DNA from: JACPYM01 sp963699175
GTDB taxonomy: Bacteria > Acidobacteriota > Blastocatellia > RBC074
NCBI GenBank assembly: GCA_963699175.1
Contig: OY969418.1
Coordinates: 310,001 to 374,000 of the forward strand
Reading direction: 5' to 3'
DNA length: 64,000 nucleotides
This document shows positions 26,480-34,774 of the stretch, in pieces. Under the pieces are notes generated by a model. It saw only the letters and a list, made by a program, of their open reading frames with translations. It did not search any database and was not told where the DNA came from. Within the stretch, counting starts at the first letter, position 1. Each line of letters starts with the position of its first letter. Made by a program: the position numbers and the translations under genes.

Positions 26480-27230
26480 CCTGCCCGCACAATTGCGCCA
26501 ACTAAATTTGCGCGCGACGGCGGAACAACTCGACGACATCGTCGCACGCGCCACGCGCCAACGGCTCGCGCCGCGTGTGTTGTTGGAGGAACTCGCCCAA
26601 CGCGAACTCGCCGACCACGCACAACGCAACCTGCAACGCCTGCTAACCCAAGCGCGCCTCGGCCGCTTTCGCCCCATCGCGGATTTTGATTGGAACTGGC
26701 CGAAGAAAATTGATCGCCCTTGGCTGGAACGCGCGCTCAGTCTTGAATTCATTCACGCCCAGCGCAATCTCATCCTGCTGGGCGCGAACGGTCTCGGCAA
26801 AACCATGCTGGCGAAAAACATCGCCTTGGCCGCCGTGCAAGCCGGGCACCGCGTCTTGTTTCGCACGGCCTCCGAGGTGCTCACCGATCTGGCCTGTGAT
26901 TCGCCGCAACTACGCCGCCGCAAATTCGGCAGCTACGCGCGCCCCGCGCTGCTGGTGATTGACGAAGTCGGCTATCTCTCCTACGACGCAGCGGCAGCAG
27001 ATTTATTGTACGAAGTCGTCAACCGCCGCTACGAACGCTGCTCGATTCTGATCACCAGCAATCGCGCTTTCAAAACCTGGAACGAAGTTTTCCCCAACGC
27101 CACCTGCATCACCACGCTGCTCGACCGCCTCACGCACCACGCCGACATCACCACGATTGAAGGCCAGAGCTACCGCGTGCGTGAGAGCGAACGTGAAGCT
27201 GCGGCACGCCGCAACCAACCCTATGCCTAA
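26442..27230 (+). CDS. istB: IS21 helper ATPase IstB (copy B)
   Basis: 262 residues, translation identical to copy A: Walker A GANGLGKT, Walker B LLVIDEVGYLS, C-terminal LLDRLTHHADITTIEGQSYR. A second ATG at 26463 may be the true start. It is clearly different from the dead istB at 23533, which has GPSGVGKS and LLILDDFGL, so the two belong to separate IS21 lineages. Confidence 0.92.
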   Translation: MTSSRKTMTSTHDLPAQLRQLNLRATAEQLDDIVARATRQRLAPRVLLEELAQRELADHAQRNLQRLLTQARLGRFRPIADFDWNWPKKIDRPWLERALSLEFIHAQRNLILLGANGLGKTMLAKNIALAAVQAGHRVLFRTASEVLTDLACDSPQLRRRKFGSYARPALLVIDEVGYLSYDAAAADLLYEVVNRRYERCSILITSNRAFKTWNEVFPNATCITTLLDRLTHHADITTIEGQSYRVRESEREAAARRNQPYA

Positions 27231-27558
27231 CCCTAAAACGGCCGAAAAAGAATACATCGCCCGGGTTCTCAAGCTGTACCTGAGTCTGCCGCAAACGCCG
27301 GCGCGCACGAGCCGCAGCGACCGCCAACTGGCGGCACAGTGGTACGCGCAAGCCCTCGCCTGGGGAACAGTCGAAGCCGCACTGCTCTTAGCCGCCGCGC
27401 GCCGCAGCCTGCGCGATCCCGCGCTGCCGCCGCTCGGTCCCATCCGCTCACTGCACTACTTCGTACCGCTGCTGGCGGAAGTGCTGGCCGTGCCGCTGCC
27501 GCCGGACTATGTGCAGTACCTGCGCAGCAAACTTGCCGCGTGCGTACCCACCACATGA
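27223..27558 (+). CDS. IS21 accessory ORF downstream of istB (copy B)
   Basis: 111 residues, translation identical to the copy A ORF; the ATG overlaps the istB stop (ATGCCTAA). Helical, with PIRSLHYFVPLLAEVL near the end. Function unknown. Confidence 0.6.
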   Translation: MPNPKTAEKEYIARVLKLYLSLPQTPARTSRSDRQLAAQWYAQALAWGTVEAALLLAAARRSLRDPALPPLGPIRSLHYFVPLLAEVLAVPLPPDYVQYLRSKLAACVPTT

Positions 27559-27617
27559 GCCGTTCCGTGGAACGCGACGGCTGTCAATTTTTCTACGTTT
27601 TTGCCTGCGCGACTACA

Positions 27618-28916
27618 CTTGATGCTATTGAGCGGTTTAGGGGGGCGCATAAAATCCTGGCAATTAAATTCCCTACATTTAATGTCTCATACTTCTTGAT
27701 AACAAAAAGTAGCGCAAAAGACATTCCAGATTTACTAGACAGGAAAGCTAGAGACATTGAGCAGTATACTAAAAACTTGCTTCCAACTGTTACAGATTGC
27801 AAGTTTCATTTTATTGGCGCGCGGGGGCTGATTGAGCTTGCAACTAAGCCGCCCCAAACAGAATTTTCGCTGAAGTGCGTGGATTCGATGCCGTCAGCCA
27901 AAGGCGGCTATGTCGCCTTTGTTAAGCTAAGCGACTATTTCCAATTCATAACAGAAAACGGCGAGTTGATTGACCACCTATTTGAATCTAATGTACGTGA
28001 CTATCAAGGAGACATTACAGTTAATCAGGGAATCCGCGAAACACTTAGTCAGCCTAGCAACCAAGAAGATTTTTGGTGGCTAAATAACGGCATCACGATC
28101 TTAGCATCAAAGACGGGCGGCGACCTGAAAGACTTGAAAATTCGTGATCCTCAAATCGTTAATGGATTGCAAACGTCACAGGAGATATTTGAATACTTCC
28201 GGGGCGGGAAAGCCTCAGGCGGCGATGAGCGGATCGTGCTGGTGCGTATTATTGATTCAACGTATACGGAGACTCAAGATAAAGTTATACGTGCCACTAA
28301 TAGTCAGACAAGTATACCGCCCGCCTCTTTGTATGCTACAGACCCAATACATAGAGATATAGAAAAGCTTCTACCTCGATGCGGACTTTTCTACGATAGA
28401 AGAAAGAATTATTGGCGCAATAAGGATATTCAATTGTCCAAGATCGTAGGTATTACAGAGTTAGCCCAATCAGTGATTGCTATACTACTTCAAGAGCCTG
28501 ATATGGCACGTGCGCGTCCCGCGCGTTATTTTGAGAAAAAGGATAAAAAGAAGACGCTTTACAAGAAGGTGTTTTCAAAGACGCACCCAATTGACCTGTA
28601 TACCGCTTGCGCCATGCTACGCAAGAAGGTAGAGGCGTATCTACAGAGAGTCGAATCAGAGCGGCGACATCGGAATAATGTGTTGTTCTACGTGCTGACA
28701 ACGGTTGCATGTCTCAGGACTAAAAGCGCAAAGCCGAAATCAAAACAGATAGCTAAGATTGACGCGAATCAAGTAAGTGACGGATTACTAAGTGAGGCGT
28801 TTGATATTGTATGGCATATCTATGATAGCTGTGGGCTAACGGACAAGGCCGCTAAGGGGCCAGAAATGGCGCGACGGTTAAAAGAAGAGCTACAAACCCG
28901 CTTTGGGGATAAATGA
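27618..28916 (+). pseudogene. AIPR (abortive infection phage resistance) gene, 3' half
   Basis: 432 codons open from the IS21 junction to TGA 28916, with no start of their own (a frame reading in from the IS21 accessory ORF region is accidental). AIPR-family hallmarks in order: FWWLNNGITILASK, QIVNGLQTSQEIFEYF, IRATNSQTSIPPASLY, DPIHRDIEKLLPRCGLFYDR. Members are linked to phage defence by abortive infection; the biochemical activity is not settled. The first codon CTT GAT completes the codon broken at 11884 on the other side of the inversion. Lies tail to tail with the IS1595-type transposase genes, as cargo within the same inverted repeats. Confidence 0.88.
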
Positions 28917-28926
28917 AAAAGGCGCG

Positions 28927-29139
28927 TCACTTCGGGGGGATGATCTTATTTCTGAATGGGTCTTTCCCTGTCGGCTTCGGTTGTTGCTCGTATTCGGCTT
29001 GCTTTTTATCAACCTCCGATTTTGGCACGCGCAATAACTTCCTAGCTAGCTCATCAAAGCGGGAAAAACTTTGCCCGTCTTCGATGAGCTCAGGTAAGGC
29101 ATCAGGGTTGATTGGTTTAGGCTTTTTCGTTTTTTTCAT
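28927..29139 (-). CDS. Small partner ORF of the IS1595-type transposase
   Basis: 70 residues from ATG 29139, overlapping the 3' end of the transposase by 23 bp. Reads MKKTKKPKPINPDALPELIE, then FDELARKLLRVPKSEVDKKQ and a Pro/Lys-rich tail. Small charged proteins with an 'LARKLLRVPKxEVD' core are often encoded right after IS1595-type transposases; function unknown. It may instead be a short antitoxin-like or regulatory peptide, but nothing in the sequence shows that. Confidence 0.55.
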   Translation of the reverse strand: MKKTKKPKPINPDALPELIEDGQSFSRFDELARKLLRVPKSEVDKKQAEYEQQPKPTGKDPFRNKIIPPK

Positions 29140-30128
29140 TGCGTACCTTGTTGGGGATTTTACCACGACGGCCCACCGGCGCGCTACCGCGAGCAATTAG
29201 CTGTTTGTAGGTAATACGCCTGTCATTGATATTACTGACGACTTTGACAAAGCGGTCTTTGTCTTTGCCCTTACGCTCATTGAACCGAAACTCGTGCTCG
29301 CTGACGTAGCGGTGCAAGTGCTCATCTTCAACGGAAACCCAAGTGCCTTTCAAGCAACGCTTGAATAGCGTCCAGAAGTTTTCAATGCTGTTGGTGTGGA
29401 TTTCACCGCGAGCGTATTCCTTACTGTGGTTAATCATGTGATGAATATATGTAAGGCTCAAACCATCGTAGCCTACCCACTCATCAGTGATAACTTCGCT
29501 GCCCGGTTCAACGGTTGAGCAAATCTGCTCTTGAAGCGTTTCGGCGGTGCGGTCTGGAATGACTGTAGCGGCAACCTGGCTCGCGCCTTTTTCTTCGTTG
29601 CGTTCCAGCATGCCCATGACGATGGCTTTGTTGACCGGGCCGCGACCTTGAATTACAGCCTTGCGCTTGCTGGCGTGCATGTTCTTTCGCAAGACCGCCG
29701 ACAAAGGTTTCATCGGCTTCGATCTGACCGGACATCTTTTCAAAAGTGCCGGTTTCAAATGCAAGGCGGATTCTATGTGCGAGAAACCAGCAAGATTTTT
29801 GCGTAACGCCAAGCGCGCGGCTCAGTTCGTGCGAACTAACGCCGTTTTTTGCGTTACCAATAAGCCACATGGCGACGAGCCACTTATCCAAGCCAAGCGG
29901 ACTGTCCTCCATAATGGATTGCGTCTTGATGGAGAATTGCTTTTTGCAGGCTTTGCAGCGCCAGACTTGGCGGGTTGAAATAAAGCTATGCTCTACGCCC
30001 TGGCAATGCGGGCAAGTGGTGCCGTTAGGCCAACGAAGCGGAATCATGTATTGAAGGCAGTTGCCAGGATTGGAAAAGTAAACAATCGCCTCTTGAATCG
30101 TCTTCGGTGTGTAGAGTTCTTGTTCCAT
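29117..30128 (-). pseudogene. IS1595-family (ISXO2-like) transposase with one-base frameshift
   Basis: Starts at ATG 30128. N-terminal zinc ribbon (CPHCQGVEHSFISTRQVWRC then KACKKQF), then LDKWLVAMWLIGNAKNGVSS and the first catalytic Asp in EADETFVGGLAK. At about 29680 the frame must shift by one base (an extra G in AAAGAACATG) to continue as NMHASKRKAVIQGRG, second Asp in EVITDEWVGYDGL, Glu in HTNSIENFWTLFKRC, ending in KIPNKVRNEKNEKA. The length is 1012 nt, one more than a multiple of three, so a single inserted base explains it. Programmed frameshifting is possible but needs a +1 step, unusual in this family. Confidence 0.85.
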
Positions 30129-30134
30129 AAGAGT

Positions 30135-30163
30135 ACTCTACCAGAAAGAGACAAGTGCGTCAA
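30135..30163 (-). promoter_or_regulatory. Promoter in transposon end, reading into the IS1595-type transposase
   Basis: TTGACG (minus strand, 30158-30163) and TAGAGT (30135-30140) are separated by 17 bp, the ideal spacing, and lie 7 bp upstream of the transposase ATG, so the leader is very short. The -35 box is inside the inverted repeat, as at the cargo end. Confidence 0.6.
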
Positions 30164-30176
30164 GTATATTATTACC
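30152..30176 (+). repeat. IS1595-type transposon terminal inverted repeat, transposase side
   Basis: Twenty-five bases identical in reverse complement to 12384-12408, bordered on the outside by the 8-bp duplication TTAGTTAA (30177-30184). Restoring the IS21-mediated inversion and removing IS21 gives an element of about 3080 bp between the two ends. Confidence 0.9.
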
Positions 30177-30220
30177 TTAGTTAAGTCAGATGTCGGCGAG
30201 CCGACATCTGACTTAACTAA
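30177..30220. terminator. 20-bp perfect palindrome, probable shared terminator of ssb and accA
   Basis: TTAGTTAAGTCAGATGTCGG (30177-30196), loop CGAG, and the exact reverse complement (30201-30220) lie 5 bp after the ssb stop. The first 8 bases are the transposon's target duplication, so the transposon landed at the outer edge of this stem. In the restored arrangement accA faces ssb across this hairpin. Confidence 0.75.
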
Positions 30221-30225
30221 CTGAG

Positions 30226-30663
30226 TTAGAATGGGATTTCGTCATCATTCATAGGCGGCTCGTCATTGATGTCAGTAGCTGACTGACGCGCTGGCTTCGC
30301 TACTGCCGGTGCTCCGCCACCACCTTCATCCCCTCTAGTGCCAAGGAAATGAATCTCTGAAGCGGTGACTTCCAATGAAGTGCGGCGATTGCCATCGCGG
30401 TCTGTGTATTCTGACTGTCTTAACTTACCTTCCACATAAACTTGCTTACCTTTGGACAGATATTGATTAGCCAGCTCTGCTGTACGGCGCCAAGCTGTGA
30501 CACGAAACCAAGTCGTCACATCTTGCATTTCACCTGTATTGTCCTTGCGACGCTCTGTAGTTGCAACGGTAAAGCTGCAAAAAGCATCGCCTTGCGGGGT
30601 ATAGCGAATCTCAGGGTCACGCCCAAGATAGCCGACAATGATGATTTTGTTGAAAGATGCCAT
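30226..30663 (-). CDS. ssb: Single-stranded DNA-binding protein
   Basis: 145 residues. OB-fold with FNKIIIVGYLGRDPEIRYTP, DVTTWFRVTAWRRTAELANQ, KGKQVYVEGKLRQSEYTDRD; a Gly/Ala/Pro-rich linker from about 110; and the acidic tip NDDEIPF that recruits repair and replication proteins. Binds single-stranded DNA in replication, recombination and repair. Transcribed after the ybgF-like gene on the same strand (56-bp gap). Confidence 0.96.
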   Translation of the reverse strand: MASFNKIIIVGYLGRDPEIRYTPQGDAFCSFTVATTERRKDNTGEMQDVTTWFRVTAWRRTAELANQYLSKGKQVYVEGKLRQSEYTDRDGNRRTSLEVTASEIHFLGTRGDEGGGGAPAVAKPARQSATDINDEPPMNDDEIPF

Positions 30664-30719
30664 GGCGTTGTCTCCTGTGCTGAAGGGTTATGGTTTGCTG
30701 TCATGCGCAGCAAATTAGA

Positions 30720-31640
30720 TCACGGGTTGATCCTGCTACTGCGCGTGCGTACATTGTTTTTTGTAGGTGGTTGAACTGGTGCAGCCAAGCTTTCTCCAAG
30801 ACGGGTTAGCTCCTGCGTTGCCTGTGCCGCCTCGGGTGAAACTGGATACTGTGTGATTACGGCACGTAGAGTATTCACTCCCTCTTCGCGTCTTTCAAGT
30901 TGAAGGAATAGTATACCTTTCTTAAATTGTGCAGCCGCCGCCTTATCACTTCTAGGATAATTAGCCAGCAAACGCTCATATTCTTTGAGCGCCTCACTAG
31001 TTTTTCCTTGCGCATTCAAACTCTCTGCAATCCAAAATAGGGCGTTGTCAGCAGCCTCAGTTTGACTATAAACATCCAGATAGCGGCGGAAATTCGCGGT
31101 AGCTTGCTCATATTTGCCCTGGCTATATAGATTGTAAGCAAAAGAATAGAGTTGATCTGGACTAGTTATGGTTGGAACTGCGTCGGCTTGTCTTTCAGCC
31201 CGCTCTTTTTCGGCAGCTTTTTCGTTCTCAAGACGCCGCTGATATTGTTCAACGGTTTCACGCAGACGCTGAATTTGCTGGCCGACCTGATTGAACTTTT
31301 GTTCATTAGTCGAGAGTTGATCTATAATTTTTGTCAAGCGGGCATTGGTCCCCGCCAAATTGTTGACTTGAGAAGTTTGGGTTGATTTGAAGGAGTCTTC
31401 GAGATTGGCTAACGTCCTTTGCGATCCTTCGGAAGTCTCTACTAACCTCTGTAAAGAGGCAGTTGACTGCCCTTGGGCTTTATCGAAGGCTTCCTGCATA
31501 TCTCTAAGTTGGCGTTGAAGCACCAGCACCTCTCCTTGCAGGCGGATAATTAATTCTTTTTCTCCGCTAGTAGGCGAGCTTGCACCGACCAAGACGCATA
31601 GTAGCGCGACTAAAATCCACGGCATATATTGTTTCATCAT
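30720..31640 (-). CDS. Tol-Pal system protein YbgF/CpoB-like, periplasmic TPR protein
   Basis: 306 residues, ATG 31640 with GGAGGAG upstream. N-terminal signal peptide (MPWILVALLCVLVGASS), a long coiled coil from about 28 to 145 (LIIRLQGEVLVLQRQLRDMQ ... QIQRLRETVEQYQRRLENEK), then three TPR-like repeats typical of YbgF: SFAYNLYSQGKYEQATANFR, NALFWIAESLNAQGKTSEAL, AAAQFKKGILFLQLERREEG. YbgF/CpoB coordinates outer-membrane constriction with peptidoglycan synthesis. The other tol genes and pal are not in the window, so the role is inferred from architecture. Confidence 0.85.
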   Translation of the reverse strand: MMKQYMPWILVALLCVLVGASSPTSGEKELIIRLQGEVLVLQRQLRDMQEAFDKAQGQSTASLQRLVETSEGSQRTLANLEDSFKSTQTSQVNNLAGTNARLTKIIDQLSTNEQKFNQVGQQIQRLRETVEQYQRRLENEKAAEKERAERQADAVPTITSPDQLYSFAYNLYSQGKYEQATANFRRYLDVYSQTEAADNALFWIAESLNAQGKTSEALKEYERLLANYPRSDKAAAAQFKKGILFLQLERREEGVNTLRAVITQYPVSPEAAQATQELTRLGESLAAPVQPPTKNNVRTRSSRINP

Positions 31641-31908
31641 ATCTCCTCCAACATTGATTGATGAACGGCTTTGCCCAAAAGTTATTGGCTAAACCATTAG
31701 GAGCGAAAGGGGCTCGCTCTGATCAACACAAAAGATTTGCCAATGAGTATAATCTTTCTTCACGGTTGCGTAAATGGCGAGAATTGGTTACAAAGTAAAC
31801 TTGAATCAATCTCAGCCAAATAGTTGATAAAGATTTCCCCAGATTAGTGCGAAAAAGCATGTGGTGAAATTGGCATCGGCAAAGGAGAATAACCTTAACA
31901 ATTTTGTT

Positions 31909-33626
31909 ATGCTCAAATTGCTCAATATTTCCAACTTAGCAGTAGTTGATAGTTTGCAGCTTGAGTTTGGCCTTGGCTTAAATATCTTGAGCGGCGAGAC
32001 TGGATCGGGCAAATCCATCGTGATTGATGCACTAGAAATTCTTTCAGGCAATCGCATAACTCAGGAAATTATCCGAACTGGAGAAGAAAAGGCCTTCGTC
32101 GAAGGGGTCTTTGAGGTGGCGGGCAACACTCCGCTTCTAAGCCTACTTTCTGACTCAGGTATCGCCGTTGATGGCGAAGAAATGGTTATTAAGCGCGAGA
32201 TTGTCAGCAGTGGCAGAGGGCGTGTCTTTATTAACAATCAATCTGCAACTACTCTATTGCTGAAGTCCATACAGCCACACATCATTGATATACACGGGCA
32301 AGGTGATCAGCAAAGCTTACTGGTGGCGGAAAATCAACTAAAGATCTTTGATTCCTTTGTTGCGGTTAGTCCCCTGCGTCACCGGGTCGAGGCAACTTAC
32401 GAAGATCTCCTTACCTTGGTTCGCGAACTAGAATCTTCTCGGCGCACAGAAGCTGAACGATTGCAAATGCTGGACTTGCTGGAATATCAAATCAATGAGA
32501 TTAGCAAAGTGGGATTAAAATCGGGCGAAGATACCGAGTTGGAAATTGAGCGGAAAACCCTGGCCAATGCTGAAAGACTAGTAACCCTTTGCGATGAGGC
32601 TTATAAGATTATTTATGATAACGAGGAATCCACTTTGGCTCAATTAAGCAATGCCCTGAAAAGACTGGAAGAACTCGCTCAAGTAGATGAAAAGTTTATT
32701 GGCTCTAAAGAGCAACTGCTGAATGCCCGGTATGCTTTGGAGGATGTTGCTTATTTTATAAGGAATTATGCTAAATCTATTGATGTATTGCCTAATCGCT
32801 TACGAGAAGTTGAGGAGCGATTAGTCGAGATAGATCGGCTTAAAAGGAAATATGGGCCTTCAATAGAGACAATTGTTAATGTTCTAAAGCAAGCAGAAGA
32901 AAAACGATTTAACATTGAACATAATGAATTTATGGCACAAGAGTTAATCGAAAGAATAAGGACAAGGGTTGATGAATATCATAGCCAAGCCAATGTTTTG
33001 AGTCAGCAGAGAGTCGCTAACTCAAAGACATTTGAGGATTTGTCATCTTCTGAATTAGCTAAAGTGTCATTTGAACAGGCGAACTTCAAGGTTAAATTTA
33101 TTAAGCCTTCACCTACCGAGCTAAATGGGCAACTTGAAGGATGGCTAGGTGCGGCCGGAAAAGAGAAAGCTATTAGTCGTTTTGGTAAAGAGATGTTGGA
33201 GTTTTACTTTTCAGCTAATGCAGGTGAAGATTGCGCCCATTGCGCGATGTCGCGTCTGGCGGCGAGCTTTCACGTTTGATGTTGGTACTGAAAACAATCA
33301 TTGTCCCCACCCAGTTTCCCAAAACACTTATCTTTGATGAGATTGACAGTGGTATAGGTGGAAGAGTGGCTGACGCCGTTGGCTTACGGTTAAGCAAACT
33401 CGCTCAAACGAATCAGGTTTTGTGTGTGACTCATCAGGCCCAACTCGCGCGCTATGCTGATACTCATTTCCTGATCACTAAAGAGATTAGTGGTAACCGG
33501 ACAAAAACCTTGGCGTTGTTGCTTGATTATAATGGTCGGGTTGAGGAACTGGCCAGGATGTTGGCTGGTAGTGAAATCACTAATACAGCCAAGAAGCACG
33601 CGCGCGAGATGTTGAAATTTAGTTGA
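31909..33626 (+). pseudogene. recN: DNA repair protein RecN, single-base frameshift near 33230
   Basis: ATG 31909 opens the usual RecN start (MLKLLNISNLAVVDSLQLEF). Walker A GETGSGKSIVIDALEIL, HIIDIHGQGDQQSLL, coiled coils to about residue 430. At 33225-33235 the frame runs off into GEDCAHCAMSR and stops at 33279. The correct continuation, LRPLRDVASGGELSRLMLVL (ABC signature) then TLIFDEIDSGIGGRVADAVG (Walker B) and VTHQAQLARYAD, is in the next frame from 33231 to 33626. The full span is 1718 nt, one short of 573 codons, so one missing base (GATTGCG for GATTTGCG) restores a normal-length RecN. Either a true mutation or a consensus error. Confidence 0.9.
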
Positions 33627-33756
33627 CGCCTCGCATCTATTGCCAGTTAGGAGATACTTTAATAGGGTAAAATGCTTGTTCTGGGTCGAAGAGCAATAAG
33701 TTTTCTGGTTGCCTGCCCAGATTGTCCCCAAACTACCGAAACGGAGATTTTGAGTT

Positions 33757-34242
33757 ATGGAAAGAGAGATGAAAATCCGAGGTCTTTTGATAGATCCCAC
33801 TACCAATTCGCCAATTATTTTGCTAAAGGACTTAGAAAGTGAACTTATGTTACCAATCTGGGTTGGCCCGTTCGAGGCTAACTCTATAGCTTCGGAGATA
33901 GAAAAAGTTGCTCCTTTACGACCCATGTCTCATGATTTACTCAAAAATATTATCAACCAATTGGGAGGGGATATTAAACGCGTAATCGTTACCGAGTTGC
34001 GTGAAAATACGTTTTACGCCATTGTTGAGATTGTTATTAATGACTCGCTCGTAATTATTGATTCCCGTCCAAGTGATGCCATCGCGTTAGCGTTGCGTGC
34101 TGATTGTCCAATTTTTGTGAGAGATGAAGTGATTCAGGCCTCCCATAATAGCCAAATGAATAATGTTGAATCGGATATCGATGTAGATGAAGAGGTAGAG
34201 TGGCCCGAAGAAATAGGTGATGTAAATGATTATAAGATGTAG
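33757..34242 (+). CDS. Bifunctional nuclease domain protein (DUF151/BFN)
   Basis: 161 residues. N-terminal MKIRGLLIDPTTNSPIILLK, then LPIWVGPFEANSIASEIEKV, RPMSHDLLKNIINQLGGDIK, and SRPSDAIALALRADCPIFV: the full DUF151 (bifunctional nuclease) fold. The C-terminal 25 residues are acidic (DIDVDEEVEWPEEIGDVND). Plant members have RNase and DNase activity in vitro; bacterial roles are unsettled. ATG 33757 has an ACGGAG site. Follows recN by 130 bp. Confidence 0.9.
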   Translation: MEREMKIRGLLIDPTTNSPIILLKDLESELMLPIWVGPFEANSIASEIEKVAPLRPMSHDLLKNIINQLGGDIKRVIVTELRENTFYAIVEIVINDSLVIIDSRPSDAIALALRADCPIFVRDEVIQASHNSQMNNVESDIDVDEEVEWPEEIGDVNDYKM

Positions 34243-34329
34243 ACTGCGGAGACTTTAGGCTGCTTTGTGTTGAGGTCTCAGCATAGTCAAATGGTTGAGT
34301 AGACCAAACCGACAAGCGTGGAGTAGTTG

Positions 34330-34753
34330 CCATTTTCAAACGTCGTTGTCGGAGACTGACTGAAATCGCAAAGGGTAAGCCACTGGTTCGACCAGTGCGA
34401 CTTGAAAAGCTTTGAGCATTCCGGGAGTCAGTTCTCACCTGGGAGCTTGATAGGCCTGATCCAAGGGAGAACTTTATGTCAGAGAATGCGCAAAGTTTAT
34501 CCCACTCGAAGTGGGATTGCAAATATCAGGTTGTGTTTGTGCCCAAACGACGACGCCAGGAGCTGTTTGGGCATTTCGGCAGAAACTTGGGCCCGTCTTC
34601 CGTATCGCCCGTTTGCGCGGCAAAGCACGCAACTTCAGTGGGGAGAGCTTCTGGGCACGCGGTTATTACGTGTCCACGATCGGCCTCAATGAAGAACAAA
34701 TCAAACGCTATATCCGAGAACAAGAAGGCTCGGATGAGAGCGGACGCTTCTAG
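34330..34753 (+). pseudogene. IS200/IS605-family TnpA relict with internal deletion
   Basis: The typical IS200 leader hairpin region is followed by ATG 34476 and SENAQSLSHSKWDCKYQVVF, VPKRRRQELFGHFGRNLG. It then jumps, with a frame change, to KARNFSGESFWARGYYVSTI and GLNEEQIKRYIREQEGSDES. About 60 residues between, including the HUH metal-binding motif (HMPDHVH-type), are missing, so it cannot be active. Confidence 0.75.
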
Positions 34754-34774
34754 TCGAACACACAACTGCCTTGT

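Larger units (their letters stand above)
24160..27617 (+). mobile_element. IS21-family element, copy B (3458 bp)
   Basis: Inverted duplicate of 8426-11883 (positions in the two copies sum to 36043). Left end TGTAACCGAGCACGG, right end ...CCTGCGCGACTACA. Four plus-strand ORFs in the order Zn-finger ORF, istA, istB, accessory ORF. Flanks are CCAGG at 24155-24159 and CTTGA at 27618-27622, which do not match each other but match the flanks of copy A once the segment between the copies is turned round. The element is inserted in the AIPR gene in the restored arrangement. Confidence 0.95.

Noticed and set aside
27339..27617. AIPR 3' half read as a 525-residue protein starting inside IS21
   Set aside because: The first 90 codons are the IS21 accessory ORF and end region in a wrong frame; the AIPR part is headless because of the inversion.
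29680..29690. Programmed frameshift in the IS1595-type transposase
   Set aside because: A +1 step at AAAGAAC has no known slippery pattern for this family, and other genes in the window show similar one-base faults; decay or sequencing error is simpler.
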